From: Pseudomonadota bacterium
GTDB taxonomy: Bacteria > Pseudomonadota > Alphaproteobacteria > Rhodospirillales > Casp-alpha2
Direction of reading: 5' to 3'
Assembly: GCA_022563215.1 (NCBI GenBank)
Contig: JADFNT010000029.1
Span: forward strand, 1 to 11,418
DNA length: 11,418 bases
Of the stretch, positions 5,663 through 11,418 are shown piece after piece. The translations under genes and the position numbers were made by a program. Position 1 is the first letter of the stretch; each line of letters begins with the position of its first letter. The notes under the pieces were generated by a model, which saw nothing but the letters and a program-made list of their open reading frames with translations, made no database searches and had not been told where the DNA came from.

Positions 5663-6117
5663 CCAGCGCCCGATCAGACGGCGAGAAAGGCCTACTATCC
5701 AGTATCGCCGGCTTCGTCTTCAAACCCGCCTTTGACGCCGCCGAGAAAGGCGCTAAGCAGGGCAACCCCTTCGAGCAATTCAACCTCGGCTTAATGTACT
5801 ACAAAGGCCGCGGCACGGCGCAGGACTACACGAAGGCGGTGAATTGGTGGCGACGGGCCGCCGAGCAAGGCTTCACCGAAGCCCTGAATAACCTCGGTAT
5901 GTCGTACGGCAACGGCGACGGCGTTGAGCAGGACTATGTGCAGGCGCACAAGTGGTTCGACCTCGCGGCCTCGCGCCACCCGCCCGGCAGGAAACGCCGC
6001 AATTCCGAGCGTGACCGCGACTTCCTGGCCAAGAAAATGACCGCCGCCCAGATTGCCGAGGCGCAGCGGCTGGCCGGCGAATGGATGGCGGCGTTCGACA
6101 ACCGGGAGAACAAGTAA
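5659..6117 (+). CDS. Sel1-repeat (SLR/TPR-like) protein, 152 aa
   Basis: Two Sel1-like repeats are visible: residues 37-70 (QFNLGLMYYKGRGTAQDY, AVNWWRRAAEQG) and 73-106 (EALNNLGMSYGNGDGVEQDY, AHKWFDLAA). A partial repeat precedes them (AAEKGAKQG), and a C-terminal cap contains FLAKKMTAAQIAEAQRLAGEW. Sel1 repeats form helical solenoids that act as protein-binding adaptors, often in envelope stress or signalling complexes. No signal peptide is evident. The ATGA overlap with the membrane-protein gene suggests equal expression and possibly physical association, but the partner cannot be read from sequence. No terminator is seen directly after the stop; the palindromic segment beyond 6160 may serve. 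Confidence 0.88.
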   Translation: MTSARSDGEKGLLSSIAGFVFKPAFDAAEKGAKQGNPFEQFNLGLMYYKGRGTAQDYTKAVNWWRRAAEQGFTEALNNLGMSYGNGDGVEQDYVQAHKWFDLAASRHPPGRKRRNSERDRDFLAKKMTAAQIAEAQRLAGEWMAAFDNRENK

Positions 6118-6164
6118 CGGTGGCTAAGAAAATCCCCATTAATGCCTGCGATTCAACGAACGTC

Positions 6165-6345
6165 TGCTCAGGGTCCTTATAGCGTGTCAGGGTTGATCGC
6201 GATCACACGATCAACCCTGCATTCAGACGCCCGTTCATGCGCCATGGGGGCTGACGCCCGTTGCGCGGCGGGTTGCGGCATGCGCCGCAACCAGAGCCCA
6301 CCAAGTTCCAATGATTCCATTCAAACCTGACGCGCTCTAGCGGTC
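6165..6345. repeat. palindrome-rich intergenic segment, probable dispersed repeat
   Basis: This gap (6118-6432) holds no convincing gene. It contains a perfect 12-bp stem CAGGGTTGATCG/CGATCAACCCTG (6188-6199/6208-6219, 8-nt loop) and a second perfect 9-bp stem GGTTGCGGC/GCCGCAACC (6271-6279/6284-6292, ATGC loop). There are also two copies of GACGCCCGTT (6226, 6253) and a tail ATTCCATTCAAACC...CTCTAG that resembles intergenic repeats I have seen in alphaproteobacteria. No transposase is present. Limits are approximate. A 62-codon frame across it (6142-6330) is not believed to be coding. Confidence 0.45.
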
Positions 6346-6432
6346 ATTCGTCGGGTTCCGTTGGGTTGACGGGCTCAAACCCGCAAGCCGACATGGCAAC
6401 CGCGCGGCGGCGCCCGAAACGGGGAAAATTTC

Positions 6433-7272
6433 TTATTCAAAGTCCCGGTCGTGATCGAGGGACGGGATTTTCGCCCGCGCCTCGGCGACCTTGGCCGGGT
6501 CGATCTCGGCACTGACGAACCCGACATCGAAGCCGCCGTCGGCCAGCACCTCGCCCCAGGGGTCGATAATCAGCGAATGGCCATAGGTCTTGCGCCCGCC
6601 TTCGTGCTCGCCGCATTGCGCCGGGGCGAAGACGAAGCAGCCGTTCTCGATCGCCCGGGCGCGCATCAGGACGTGCCAGTGGGCGATCCCGGTGGGACGG
6701 GTAAAGGCCGAGGGAATGGACACGAAATCGGCGCCTCCTTGGGCCAGGGCCCGGTACAGGCGCGGGAAGCGGAGGTCATAGCAGACCGTCATCCCCAGCC
6801 GTCCCCACGGCAGGTCGGCCGAGACGGCTTTCGTTCCCGGCTCGTAGGTCTTCGATTCCCGGTACGTCTCGCCGTCGCCGAGATCGACGTCGAACATGTG
6901 GATCTTGTCGTAACGCGCGGTAATGCCGCCCTCGGGATCGATGAGGAAGGAGCGGTTGTGGGCCTTGGCCCTCTCGCCTTCGGGCGGCGGGGCGGAGTCC
7001 TTGACCACCAGCGACCCGGCTAGAAGCCAGATGTTTGTCTCCTGGGCCAGGGCGCGGAACGCCTTCAGGCATTCGTCGTCCTCTTCCGGCGCGATCTTTT
7101 CGAACAGCCGCTTGTTCCTGGGCTCCATGATGTTGACCGTTTCGGGCAGCAGCACGAAATCGGCGCCGTCGGCGGCGGCGGCGCGGACCAGGGCCGAGGC
7201 GGCGTCGATGTTTGGCCCGACCTCGGTGCCCGAGGTCGTCTGCACGCAGGCGACGGTGAAAGGCTGGCTCAT
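6433..7272 (-). CDS. carbon-nitrogen hydrolase (nitrilase-like amidase, Nit family)
   Basis: The catalytic Glu-Lys-Cys triad of the nitrilase superfamily is complete: E44 (LLPETVN), K123 (YDKIHMFDVDL) and C164 (TVCYDLRFPRLYRALA). NRSFLIDPEG and HWHVLMRARAIENGCFV complete the family pattern. DVDLGDGETYRES and RFPRLYRALA point to the Nit1/Nit2 branch, whose studied members hydrolyse deaminated glutathione or alpha-keto acid amides (omega-amidase), a metabolite-repair role in the cytoplasm; the exact substrate here is not shown. The start at 7272 gives 279 residues and the normal MSQPFTVACVQ N-terminus. An upstream ATG at 7326 would add 18 Gly-rich residues and overlap grxC. It lies 16 nt after grxC and is probably co-transcribed. 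Confidence 0.94.
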   Translation of the reverse strand: MSQPFTVACVQTTSGTEVGPNIDAASALVRAAAADGADFVLLPETVNIMEPRNKRLFEKIAPEEDDECLKAFRALAQETNIWLLAGSLVVKDSAPPPEGERAKAHNRSFLIDPEGGITARYDKIHMFDVDLGDGETYRESKTYEPGTKAVSADLPWGRLGMTVCYDLRFPRLYRALAQGGADFVSIPSAFTRPTGIAHWHVLMRARAIENGCFVFAPAQCGEHEGGRKTYGHSLIIDPWGEVLADGGFDVGFVSAEIDPAKVAEARAKIPSLDHDRDFE

Positions 7273-7288
7273 CCCCCCCGGCTTCCCT

Positions 7289-7552
7289 TCAACCCCCGAG
7301 CCCGAGCCGGGCATCGAGTTCGCCATCGGCCTCGAGGGCCATGATGTCCTCGCAATCGCCGAGGTGTTCGCCGTCGACGAAAATCTGCGGGACTTTTCTG
7401 TTGCCGCCGGCGCGCTCCACCATTTCCTGGCGGGCGCCGGACTTCATGGTCACGTCGATCTCTTTATAGGCCAAGCCCTTGTTGTCCAGCAGCCTCTTGG
7501 CGGCGATGCAGAACGGGCACCAGGGCGAGGTATAAATCTCGATTTCGGCCAC
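7289..7552 (-). CDS. grxC: glutaredoxin 3
   Basis: The 87-residue dithiol glutaredoxin has the redox motif CPFC (C12, C15) in YTSPWCPFC, the cis-proline motif KVPQIF (P55), and the glutathione-binding GDCEDI block (65-70). It reduces disulfides and glutathione adducts with glutathione as electron donor in the cytoplasm. Translation starts with GTG at 7552, supported by GAGGAG about 6 nt upstream. It sits between comF and the carbon-nitrogen hydrolase gene on the same strand; the 78-nt gap after comF contains a TATATA (near 7595) that could be a minor promoter, though no -35 is convincing. Confidence 0.96.
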   Translation of the reverse strand: MAEIEIYTSPWCPFCIAAKRLLDNKGLAYKEIDVTMKSGARQEMVERAGGNRKVPQIFVDGEHLGDCEDIMALEADGELDARLGLGG

Positions 7553-7630
7553 GCGGGGCTCCTCGGGGGCGGCGGCGGGATCGGTTCCGGGGTTATATAG
7601 GGGTTAAGACTTCGGTTTAAAAGCCGGGGT

Positions 7631-8455
7631 TTAAAAGGCCGCGCGCACCACCCGGGTCAAGGTCAACACGTCGACGGCCCCGGCGCCGCCGCGCAACAGC
7701 ACCCGCGCGCAGGCCGACGCCGTGGCCCCCGTAGTCAACACGTCGTCGACCAGCAGCACCCGCCGGTCCTTCAGCCGCTCGCGCCTTGACGGATGCACCC
7801 GCAAGGCGCCGCGCAGGTTGCGGCGGCGCTGGGCCGGGCCCATGCGCACTTGGGGCGGCGTCTTGCGGCGCCGTTGCAATAGGTCGGGCACCACCTTGAG
7901 CCCGGTCTCGCGGCCGAGGGCATGGGCCAGCAGCGCCGCCTGGTTGTAGCGGCGGTGAAAAAGCCGCGTCCAATGCAGCGGCACCGGCACGATCAGGTCG
8001 GCCTCGGCGGCCAAGACCTTACCCGCGCGGGCCAGCCATTTGCCGAAAGCCGGCGCCGCGTCGGTGCGGTCGCCGTGCTTGAAGGCGAGGACCATGCGGC
8101 GGCTGAAATCGCCGTAGGCCATGACGGCGCGGGCGCGCTCATAGGGCGGGCGGTCGCGGATGCAGGCGCCGCACAGAATGTTATCGGACCCGTTGGCATG
8201 GGAGTCGGGATCAGGGTCGAACTCGAACGGCAGGCCGCAAACCGAACACTGCGGCGAGCCCAGGAAGTCCACCTGCCGCCAGCACGGCCCGCACAGAGTC
8301 CCTGCCTTGTCGACGACGGCGTCGCAGACCGGACACCCGGGCGGCAGCAGGACGTCGAGGGCCTGTCCGGCCCATTGGCGGAGCGGCCCCGGTGATCCCC
8401 CGGGGGATCCCCCTGGCGACCGCGAAGTGTTTATGGCCTGTCCCCCCTGTGTCAT
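7631..8455 (-). CDS. comF: ComF family protein (phosphoribosyltransferase-like, double zinc finger)
   Basis: The 274-residue protein has Cys pairs CPVC (41-44), CGPC (55-58), CSVC (70-73) and CGAC (95-98). PVPLHWTRLFHRRYNQA (157-173) follows, then the phosphoribosyl-pyrophosphate loop VLLVDDVLTTGAT (233-245). ComF relatives support natural transformation (Bacillus ComFC, Haemophilus Com101A/GntX); the biochemical activity is not settled. The frame stays open to 9289, but that part is antisense to a real methyltransferase gene. The ATG at 8455 is the only ATG ahead of the domain, with GGTGA 4 nt before it. The N-terminus carries an unusual SPGGSPGGSPG stretch whose DNA includes the 16-bp palindrome GATCCCCCGGGGGATC (8394-8409). 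After the stop, GGTTTAAAAG is repeated 14 bp apart (7614 and 7628). Confidence 0.93.
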   Translation of the reverse strand: MTQGGQAINTSRSPGGSPGGSPGPLRQWAGQALDVLLPPGCPVCDAVVDKAGTLCGPCWRQVDFLGSPQCSVCGLPFEFDPDPDSHANGSDNILCGACIRDRPPYERARAVMAYGDFSRRMVLAFKHGDRTDAAPAFGKWLARAGKVLAAEADLIVPVPLHWTRLFHRRYNQAALLAHALGRETGLKVVPDLLQRRRKTPPQVRMGPAQRRRNLRGALRVHPSRRERLKDRRVLLVDDVLTTGATASACARVLLRGGAGAVDVLTLTRVVRAAF

Positions 8456-8458
8456 AAA
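8430..8458 (+). promoter_or_regulatory. candidate promoter giving a leaderless methyltransferase mRNA
   Basis: TTTATG (8430-8435), 17-nt spacer, CATAAA (8453-8458), then 6 nt to the ATG at 8465, which would itself be the transcription start. The -10 hexamer contains the complement of the comF start codon (8453-8455). Individual hexamers are weak (3/6 and 4/6 matches), so this relies on spacing and on the absence of a ribosome site. Confidence 0.3.
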
Positions 8459-8464
8459 TTCACC

Positions 8465-9382
8465 ATGTCGGATTCCTACGAGGTGTTCAACCGCCAAACC
8501 GTACGCCGCCACCGCGACCGCGCGGCGCCGCGTCTGGACGATCACGATTTCCTGTTCCGCGAGTCCGCCGAGCGGTTGTGCGACCGGTTGCTGGACGTCA
8601 AGCGCACGTTCCCGATGGCCCTCGACCTTGGCTGCCACACCGGGCAGCTCGCCCGGGTGCTCGGCGCCGGGGACGGGCCCGGCGGTATCGAAACCCTCAT
8701 CCAATGCGACCTGTCGCCGGCCATGGCTAAACGCGCCGGCCCCCTTGTGCTGGCCGCCGACGAAGAGGCGCTGCCGTTCGCCGGCGAAACCTTCGATTTG
8801 ATCATCAGCAACCTCAGCCTGCACTGGGTCAACGACCTGCCGGGCGCATTGGCGCAAATCCGCCACGCCTTGAAGCCGGACGGGCTGTTCCTGGCCTCGA
8901 TGCTGGGCGGCGAGACGCTGACGGAGCTGCGCCGGGCGCTGGCGGAGGCCGAAATCGCCGAAGAGGACGGGCTCAGCCCCCGCATCTCGCCGATGGCCGA
9001 GGTCCGTGACTTGGGCGGGCTGTTGCTGCGCGCCGGGTTCGCCCTGCCGGTGGCCGACACCGATACCCTGACCGTCATGTACGAGGACCCGATGAAGCTG
9101 ATGGCCGACTTGCATGCCATGGGCGAGGCCAACGCCGCGGCCGAAAGCCGCAAGGGTTTCACCCGGCGGGGCACCCTGATGGCGGCGGCGGCCCGTTACC
9201 GGGAGCTTTTCGCCGATGACGGCGGCCGGGTGCCGGCGACGTTCCAGATCATCACCCTGACCGGCTGGGCCCCCGATCCGTCGCAGCAACAGCCCCTGAA
9301 GCCCGGCTCGGCCAAGGCGCGCCTCGCCGACGCCCTGGATACGGTGGAGATTTCAGCGGGCGAGAAGGCGAAACCGGAATAA
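8465..9382 (+). CDS. BioC/NDUFAF5-like SAM-dependent methyltransferase
   Basis: The 305-residue protein opens with YEVFNRQTVRRHRDRAAP, then DDHDFLFRESAERL (25-38), SAM motif I ALDLGCHTGQLARVL (52-66), the acidic strand-2 end D82, and NLSLHWVNDLPGAL (116-129). It ends with GWAPDPSQQQPLKPGSA. This combination resembles mitochondrial NDUFAF5, a complex I assembly factor of alphaproteobacterial descent that hydroxylates an arginine of NDUFS7. BioC, which methylates malonyl-ACP in biotin synthesis, is a more distant relative; no biotin genes are nearby. It diverges from comF with 9 bp between start codons and has no Shine-Dalgarno sequence. The next gene is convergent, with 10 bp between stop codons. 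Confidence 0.9.
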   Translation: MSDSYEVFNRQTVRRHRDRAAPRLDDHDFLFRESAERLCDRLLDVKRTFPMALDLGCHTGQLARVLGAGDGPGGIETLIQCDLSPAMAKRAGPLVLAADEEALPFAGETFDLIISNLSLHWVNDLPGALAQIRHALKPDGLFLASMLGGETLTELRRALAEAEIAEEDGLSPRISPMAEVRDLGGLLLRAGFALPVADTDTLTVMYEDPMKLMADLHAMGEANAAAESRKGFTRRGTLMAAAARYRELFADDGGRVPATFQIITLTGWAPDPSQQQPLKPGSAKARLADALDTVEISAGEKAKPE

Positions 9383-9392
9383 GCGTTATTTT

Positions 9393-9965
9393 TCAGGCGC
9401 ACAGCCCGCCCCTGAGCCGCGCCCGGGCGTCGTTGCCGAAGCGGCCATAGGCTTTCGATTTGGCCCCGGACCCGGTCATCAGCACCGCTTCGGCGCTAGC
9501 GCCCTCGATCTCGTCGCCGCTGACGACGGCCTGGCCGAATTCCGAATTTTCCAGCCGGTCGTCAACGTCGATCATGAACATAAATTCGCGCCCCGGAGCA
9601 AAGTCCGAGAACTCCAAGCGCACCTGCTCGTCGCCGTCGCCGACCGGGGTCGCGCCCAGGAACCCGACGCCGCTTTCGATCGGTTGGAAAGGGTGCGACA
9701 TGCTGGCCCCGGGGCCGCCTTCGGCGGTGTCGAAGACAACCCGGCCCCGCGAGCCCGTGAGCCGGATTATCAGCGACACCAGGGACCATCCTTCGAGGCT
9801 TTTGTTCTTGATGACGAAAAAGTCGCCGTCGGTCTCGACGAACCACACCTCGACCTCGGGCCCGCACGGTGCCGCCCAGGCGGCGTTGCCGCCAAACAGA
9901 ACCTTGGTGGCGGGCCAAACCAGGGCGGCGGCGAAAACGCCGATCATCCAGCGCGGAATCTTCAA
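9393..9965 (-). CDS. secreted protein resembling 'aggregation factor core' proteins
   Basis: A TTG at 9965 preceded by GGAGGA (5 nt from GGAGG) gives 190 residues with a proper signal peptide: basic start MKIPRW, hydrophobic core (IGVFAAALVW), and cleavage after AWA (residue 31). An ATG at 9977 would add four residues including two acidic ones and has no ribosome site. The mature part is beta-rich: VWFVETDGDFFVIKN, LTGSRGRVVFDTAEGGPGASMSHPF, and LAPGREF-like FAPGREFMFMIDVDDRLENSEFGQAVVSGDEIEGA. FDT-x-EGG, the APG-x-x-F-x-F-x-IDVDD block and G-x-EI-x-GA fit alphaproteobacterial proteins annotated after the sponge aggregation factor core (MAFp3); I recall this without being able to search. Function in bacteria is unknown. 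It diverges from sfsA. Confidence 0.75.
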   Translation of the reverse strand: MKIPRWMIGVFAAALVWPATKVLFGGNAAWAAPCGPEVEVWFVETDGDFFVIKNKSLEGWSLVSLIIRLTGSRGRVVFDTAEGGPGASMSHPFQPIESGVGFLGATPVGDGDEQVRLEFSDFAPGREFMFMIDVDDRLENSEFGQAVVSGDEIEGASAEAVLMTGSGAKSKAYGRFGNDARARLRGGLCA

Positions 9966-10037
9966 GGAATCCTCCATGCCAAGGCGCAAGCTTATCGGCG
10001 GCGTGATGGGCGGTCAAAAGCGGGATCAATCGGTCCA

Positions 10038-10066
10038 TTGTTTCATGCCCCCCCACCCCCTACAGT
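10038..10066 (+). promoter_or_regulatory. candidate sfsA promoter (leaderless)
   Basis: TTGTTT (10038-10043), spacer of exactly 17 nt made mostly of C, TACAGT (10061-10066, 4/6 to TATAAT), then 6 nt to the ATG at 10073. The predicted start point coincides with the start codon and no ribosome binding site is present. Confidence 0.4.
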
Positions 10067-10072
10067 TCCCCG

Positions 10073-10792
10073 ATGAAGTTTCCCGACCCGTTGATCCGAG
10101 GCCGGCTGATCAGGCGCTACAAGCGCTTCCTGGCCGACGTGGAACTGGAAGACGGCGCCAAGGCCGGCGAAGTGGTGACCGCGCATTGCGCCAATCCGGG
10201 CTCCATGCTGTCGGTCAACGAGCCGGGCTCGGAAGTATGGCTGAGCCCGGCCCGCAACCCCGAACGCAAGCTCAAGTTCACCTGGGAATTGATCCGCGTC
10301 GGCGGCTCGCTGGTCGGCATCAACACCCAGCTCCCCAACGCCATCGTCGCCGAAGCCGTCGAGGCCGGCATGTTCCCCGAGCTCCGGGGTTATCCGTCGC
10401 TCCGCCGCGAGGTCAAATACGGCGAGAATTCCCGCATCGACCTGTTGCTGGAGAATGACGGCGACAAATGCTACGTCGAGGTCAAGAACGTGACCATGAA
10501 GCGCGACCTGGCGAAGGACGCCCCGGCCGAATTTCCCGACTCCGTCACCGCCCGGGGCGCCAAGCACCTGGTGGGACTGGCGAACATGGTCGGCCTTGGC
10601 CACCGGGCGGTGATGTTCTACCTGGTGCAGCGCCAGGACGCCAAAACCTTCGCCATCGCCCAGGACATCGACCCGGTCTATGCCAAGGGGCTGGCGGTGG
10701 CCAGGAAGGCCGGCGTCGAGGTGCTGTGCTACGGGTGCAAGCTGTCGAAAAGCGAAATCAGGATCGACAGCCCCCTCCCATTGGCTTTTTAG
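10073..10792 (+). CDS. sfsA: SfsA, sugar fermentation stimulation protein / DNA-RNA nuclease family
   Basis: The 239 residues match the usual SfsA length. Signatures: RRYKRFLADVEL (14-25), AHCANPGSM (37-45), the nuclease-like core RIDLLLE (D123) and YVEVKNVTM (E136, K138), which has the layout of a PD-(D/E)xK active site, then ARGAKHLVGLA (160-170) and AVMFYLVQR. SfsA was named for raising maltose use in E. coli and was proposed to bind DNA; the nuclease assignment rests on fold similarity. No Shine-Dalgarno sequence precedes the ATG (the region is C-rich). The downstream map gene starts 23 nt after the stop, a pairing I recall as common in alphaproteobacteria. Confidence 0.96.
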   Translation: MKFPDPLIRGRLIRRYKRFLADVELEDGAKAGEVVTAHCANPGSMLSVNEPGSEVWLSPARNPERKLKFTWELIRVGGSLVGINTQLPNAIVAEAVEAGMFPELRGYPSLRREVKYGENSRIDLLLENDGDKCYVEVKNVTMKRDLAKDAPAEFPDSVTARGAKHLVGLANMVGLGHRAVMFYLVQRQDAKTFAIAQDIDPVYAKGLAVARKAGVEVLCYGCKLSKSEIRIDSPLPLAF

Positions 10793-10808
10793 AAATAAAT
10801 GACATAAT
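10781..10808 (+). promoter_or_regulatory. candidate map promoter (leaderless)
   Basis: TTGGCT (10781-10786, 4/6) and CATAAT (10803-10808, 5/6) are separated by 16 nt and followed by 7 nt to the ATG at 10816. The -35 lies in the last codons of sfsA. No ribosome binding site is seen. This is the best of the three similar arrangements in the window. Confidence 0.5.
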
Positions 10809-10815
10809 TCCCGTC

Positions 10816-11418
10816 ATGCACGATGTGACCGCTAATTTCGTGGCTTCCGACGGTCGCCACATCAAGATTCACGGGTCCGAGGCCTTCGAAGGCATGCGCC
10901 GGGCCGGGCGGCTGGCCGCGGAATGCCTGGACTTCATCACCCCGCACGTGCGGCCGAAGGTTCCCACCGAGCGGCTCGACAAGCTGTGCCACGATTTCAT
11001 CGTCGATCACGGCGCCATCCCGGCGCCGCTCGGCTACCGGGGTTTCCCGAAGTCTATCTGCACGTCGATCAACCACGTGGTCTGTCACGGCATCCCTGGC
11101 GACAAGATGCTCGCCGAGGGCGACATCCTCAACATCGACATCACCGTCATCGTCGACGGTTGGCACGGCGACACCAGCCGCATGTTCCCGATAGGCACGG
11201 TGGGCGTGAAGGCGAAGAAGCTGATGGACCTGACCTTCGAGGCCCTGTGGAAAGGCATCGAGGCCGTCCGTCCGGGGGCGGCGTTGGGCGACATCGGCCA
11301 CGCCATCCAAAGCCTCGCCGAGGCCGGGCGGTACGGGGTGGTCCGGGATTTCTGCGGCCACGGTCTGGGCCTGGTCTTCCACGACGCCCCCAACGTCATG
11401 CACTACGGCGAGGCCGGC
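10816..11418 (+). CDS. map: methionine aminopeptidase type I, N-terminal part (3' end outside window)
   Basis: Translation from 10816 is open to the window end (201 codons). Map removes the initiator methionine from nascent proteins and is normally essential. Residues seen: substrate-pocket His in VVCHGIP (H91), metal ligands D108 (NIDITV) and D119 (HGDTSRMF), and H182 in CGHGLG; the two glutamate ligands lie beyond the edge. GYRGFPKSICTSINHVVCHG (73-92) is the type I hallmark. The N-terminus (VASDGRHIKIHG before EGMRRAGRLAAECL) is a little longer than in E. coli, as in other alphaproteobacteria. It follows sfsA by 23 nt but also has its own candidate promoter, so both read-through and leaderless expression are possible. 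Confidence 0.96.
   Translation, partial: MHDVTANFVASDGRHIKIHGSEAFEGMRRAGRLAAECLDFITPHVRPKVPTERLDKLCHDFIVDHGAIPAPLGYRGFPKSICTSINHVVCHGIPGDKMLAEGDILNIDITVIVDGWHGDTSRMFPIGTVGVKAKKLMDLTFEALWKGIEAVRPGAALGDIGHAIQSLAEAGRYGVVRDFCGHGLGLVFHDAPNVMHYGEAG

Noticed and set aside
6142..6330. 62-codon plus-strand frame across the palindromic gap
   Set aside because: Its sequence is dictated by two perfect hairpins and a repeat tail, it has no ribosome site, and it resembles frames produced by dispersed repeats.
8394..8409. 16-bp palindrome GATCCCCCGGGGGATC as an operator
   Set aside because: It lies within comF codons for a Ser-Pro-Gly-Gly repeat and is explained by that codon repetition; no independent sign of regulation.
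8456..9289. Upstream extension of the comF frame giving a 552-aa protein
   Set aside because: The added half is antisense to a well-defined methyltransferase and matches no domain; the ComF family begins near the LLPPGCPVC block.
1..11418. CRISPR array, tRNA or rRNA genes
   Set aside because: No regularly spaced repeat-spacer pattern, no cloverleaf with a TTCGANTC-type arm in proper context, and no ribosomal RNA sequence was seen on either strand.

Overview
The window reads as chromosomal DNA of an alphaproteobacterium, most likely Rhodospirillales-like. The support is high GC with GC-rich third codon positions over most of its length, UbiG, a DUF1178 protein, the comF-grxC-nitrilase run, the sfsA-map pair, and an N-terminal FecR-type domain of a kind I associate with Magnetospirillum-like genomes. 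This assignment rests on recognition of protein families, not on a search.

Left part (1-3420): the 3' two thirds of serA, visibly more AT-rich than the rest, is followed by ubiG behind a large inverted repeat. Next comes a FecR-domain protein with long Pro-Glu and Gly-Glu repeats. Its upstream region has a near-perfect CRP/FNR-type palindrome placed as for class II activation, and a leader hairpin.

Middle part (3418-7630): a minus-strand housekeeping run comF > grxC > carbon-nitrogen hydrolase > DUF1178 appears to be split by about 2.6 kb of foreign-looking DNA (3856-6432). That block holds a plus-strand methyltransferase, a 40-codon MFS-transporter relic joined to the first codons of an IS110-family transposase, a strong terminator ending a possible small RNA or leader, a tightly coupled three-gene operon (unknown 98-aa protein; 74-aa membrane protein with an extremely basic tail; Sel1-repeat protein), and a palindrome-rich repeat-like segment.

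Right part (7631-11418): comF diverges from an NDUFAF5/BioC-like methyltransferase with only 9 bp between start codons. A secreted protein resembling 'aggregation factor core' proteins runs convergently to it and diverges from sfsA, which is followed by map (cut by the window end). Three plus-strand genes here (8465, 10073, 10816) lack a Shine-Dalgarno sequence and have a -10-like hexamer 6-7 nt before the ATG, the pattern expected of leaderless mRNAs.

Most of the window is ordinary metabolism: serine synthesis, ubiquinone synthesis, thiol redox, protein N-terminal processing. The least explained parts are the 5142-6117 operon with its upstream terminator, and the repetitive FecR protein with its regulated-looking promoter.
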